Positions 4,830-6,329 of a stretch of 6,329 bases of DNA are shown one piece after another. Position numbers and translations under genes: made by a program. Below the pieces are notes generated by a model that worked only from the letters and a program-made list of their open reading frames with translations, was not told where the DNA came from and searched no databases. Position 1 is the first letter of the stretch; the number at the start of each line of letters is the position of its first letter. This DNA is from Mailhella sp. (GTDB lineage Bacteria > Desulfobacterota > Desulfovibrionia > Desulfovibrionales > Desulfovibrionaceae): the NCBI GenBank assembly GCA_017940105.1, contig JAGAZG010000130.1:1-6329 (forward strand), in the 5' to 3' direction.

Positions 4830-6326
4830 TTATTTCTGCACGACCTTCACTTTGGCGTCAAAACCCTGGAGTTCGTCATCGGCAAAAGCGCCCTTTGTTA
4901 CGGTGACCTGCTTCAGTGCAGGCAGCTGCTTAAGAGCGGCGAGGCTGGTGACGCCTTCAGTCTTGGTAACGGTCACATGCGTGAGGGCTGCGCACGAAGC
5001 AATTGCGTCAAGACCGCTGACTTTGCTGTTGTTGATGTAGAGAGTCTTGAGTCCAGCAAGGCCCTTAAGAAAAGCCAGGTCAAAGGCATCGCCCTTCAGG
5101 TTTACATCGGATATGTTCAGCCTTTCCAGTGCAGGCAGGGTTCCGATATTGGCGGTGTTGATGCCGTTGGTCTTTCTGATTTCAAGTTCCTTCAGGTTCT
5201 TCCAGCCGGAGGCGCTGGTAAAGTCGAATGGCTCGCCTTCTTTGGCATTGTAGCCGTCTATGATGAATTTGTTCATTCCGGTAAGGCCGGAAAGAGCGGC
5301 TGAGTTGGTGGCTCCCTTCACATCCCAGAACTTCAGCTTTTTCAGGCTGGCAAGCTGTCCGACGGCGGCAAGGTCGCCGACAGGTTCGCGCATGTTCCAG
5401 ATCTGGAAGTCTTCAAGGTTGATTTTGGTAAGCGGGCTGTAGTCTTTGACGTATTCGGCAAAGACATCGAATTTTTTAAGGTTAGGCAGATTGGCCACCC
5501 AGTCAAGGTTGTCAAGCTTGGTCAGGCCGCCATTGAGCTCCGTCACCTGGGTGAGAGCGCCAAGGGTTGAGAAGTCAGCATCCTTGACGGCGTAGTACAT
5601 CATCTTGCGCAGAGACGGGCAGCCGGCCAGGGGAGAAAAGTCCTTGACCGTTGCGCCGTACAGGTTGAGATCATTCAGCTTTGCCAGCTTGGTCAGGGGA
5701 GTGAGATCCTTGATGACGTTGTAGTTCAGCCTGAGCTCCGTGAGGTTGGGCATGGCCTCGACGAGGGGCGTCAGATCATCCGGGCTGGCATTGTACAGGG
5801 CGGCTCTTTTCAGGTTGGGAAGTGATGGAAGGCCCTTGTACGAGGCGATGCGCTCACCGCTGATGATGACGTTTGTGAGATTGGTCAGTTTTGACATCCA
5901 CTCCACGTTGTTCACGGCGTCATCGCTGACTTCAATGTCGGTCAGTTCAGTAAGCCCGCTGACGGGAGAAAGATCAGGCGCAGCGACCTGAAGTTTAAGC
6001 TTCTTCAGCTTTTTCAGGCCGGCGATGGGCGCAACGTCGGTGACGGATTTTTTGCTGTCGGAAATGCGGAGTTCTGTCATGTCGGGATAAAGGGAGCAGA
6101 TCTTGGCGACATCTTCGTTGGCGACCTTGCTCAGATCGAATCCCAGGCGGTTCATATCCCTGACTTTGCCAAGATCTGCCTTGATCTGGGCGGCAATCTC
6201 ATCGTTAAGAGCTTCTTTAACCTGAAACATGCTGCCCGAAAGCCTGACAGAAGGGGCTGCCTGGACTCCCGTTGCCAGAAGAAAGACAGAAAGCGGGGCA
6301 ACGGCAGCGAAAAGTTTCCAATTCAT
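4830..6326 (-). CDS. Secreted leucine-rich-repeat protein
   Basis: The product is 498 residues. It starts with a clear Sec signal peptide: N2, W3, K4, a hydrophobic core LFAAVAPLSVFLLATG, and a cleavage site after VQA (A23). There is no lipobox cysteine. After about 55 residues of charged helix-like sequence, the rest is a solenoid of about 17-18 repeats of 21-23 residues. The pattern is L..L..L.L......(D)L(S/T)PL..L, for example MPNLTELRLNYNVIKDLTPL and LAKLNDLNLYGATVKDFSPL. This resembles the SDS22/internalin class of LRR. Two or three repeats near residues 350-430 are longer than the rest. No transmembrane anchor, enzymatic domain or sorting motif follows; the chain ends KVKVVQK. It is therefore probably periplasmic or exported and acts in protein binding, with partner unknown. 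The start is the ATG three bases from the window edge; its ribosome binding site lies outside, but the signal peptide supports it. Confidence 0.85.
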   Translation of the reverse strand: MNWKLFAAVAPLSVFLLATGVQAAPSVRLSGSMFQVKEALNDEIAAQIKADLGKVRDMNRLGFDLSKVANEDVAKICSLYPDMTELRISDSKKSVTDVAPIAGLKKLKKLKLQVAAPDLSPVSGLTELTDIEVSDDAVNNVEWMSKLTNLTNVIISGERIASYKGLPSLPNLKRAALYNASPDDLTPLVEAMPNLTELRLNYNVIKDLTPLTKLAKLNDLNLYGATVKDFSPLAGCPSLRKMMYYAVKDADFSTLGALTQVTELNGGLTKLDNLDWVANLPNLKKFDVFAEYVKDYSPLTKINLEDFQIWNMREPVGDLAAVGQLASLKKLKFWDVKGATNSAALSGLTGMNKFIIDGYNAKEGEPFDFTSASGWKNLKELEIRKTNGINTANIGTLPALERLNISDVNLKGDAFDLAFLKGLAGLKTLYINNSKVSGLDAIASCAALTHVTVTKTEGVTSLAALKQLPALKQVTVTKGAFADDELQGFDAKVKVVQK

Positions 6327-6329
6327 AGC

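Overview
The window looks like a chromosomal segment of a sulfate-reducing deltaproteobacterium of the Desulfovibrio type. This is inferred from gene content: an ADH-synthase-type first gene of the alternative aromatic (dehydroquinate) pathway, a DsrE-like protein next to htpG, and protein wording typical of that family. No 16S rRNA or other definitive marker is present. Base composition and Shine-Dalgarno strength (GAGGAGG, AGGAGG, GAGGA) are uniform, and there are no mobile elements, tRNAs, rRNAs or CRISPR.

Layout. At the left edge, on the minus strand, is the first 77 codons of a 2-amino-3,7-dideoxy-D-threo-hept-6-ulosonate (ADH) synthase gene. In front of it (261-459, minus strand) lies what reads as a complete ribosome-mediated attenuator: a TTGACA promoter element, a strong ribosome binding site, a 29-codon leader peptide with 9 aromatic residues including an uninterrupted Tyr-Trp-Tyr-Phe run, an 8-base antiterminator segment, and an intrinsic terminator about 30 bases before the structural gene. 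This is the most interesting element of the window. Positions 412-807 are otherwise non-coding and hold a long imperfect hairpin, an 18-base dyad and the promoter of the next gene.

A plus-strand AzgA-type NCS2 purine permease occupies 808-2118. It meets a minus-strand DsrE-like gene tail to tail across a bidirectional terminator (2144-2185). The DsrE-like gene (2210-2557) follows htpG (2609-4615) on the minus strand with a 51-base gap and no terminator, so the two are probably one transcript. HtpG carries an unusual acidic insertion in its ATP-lid region. Further right, also on the minus strand, a secreted leucine-rich-repeat protein (4830-6326) ends in its own terminator (4774-4799) before the htpG promoter region.

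The genes belong to separate functions: aromatic amino acid synthesis with feedback through translation of its own end products, purine uptake, protein quality control with a possible sulfur/redox partner, and an envelope or secreted LRR solenoid. All statements rest on reading the sequence by eye; no database search or folding program was run.
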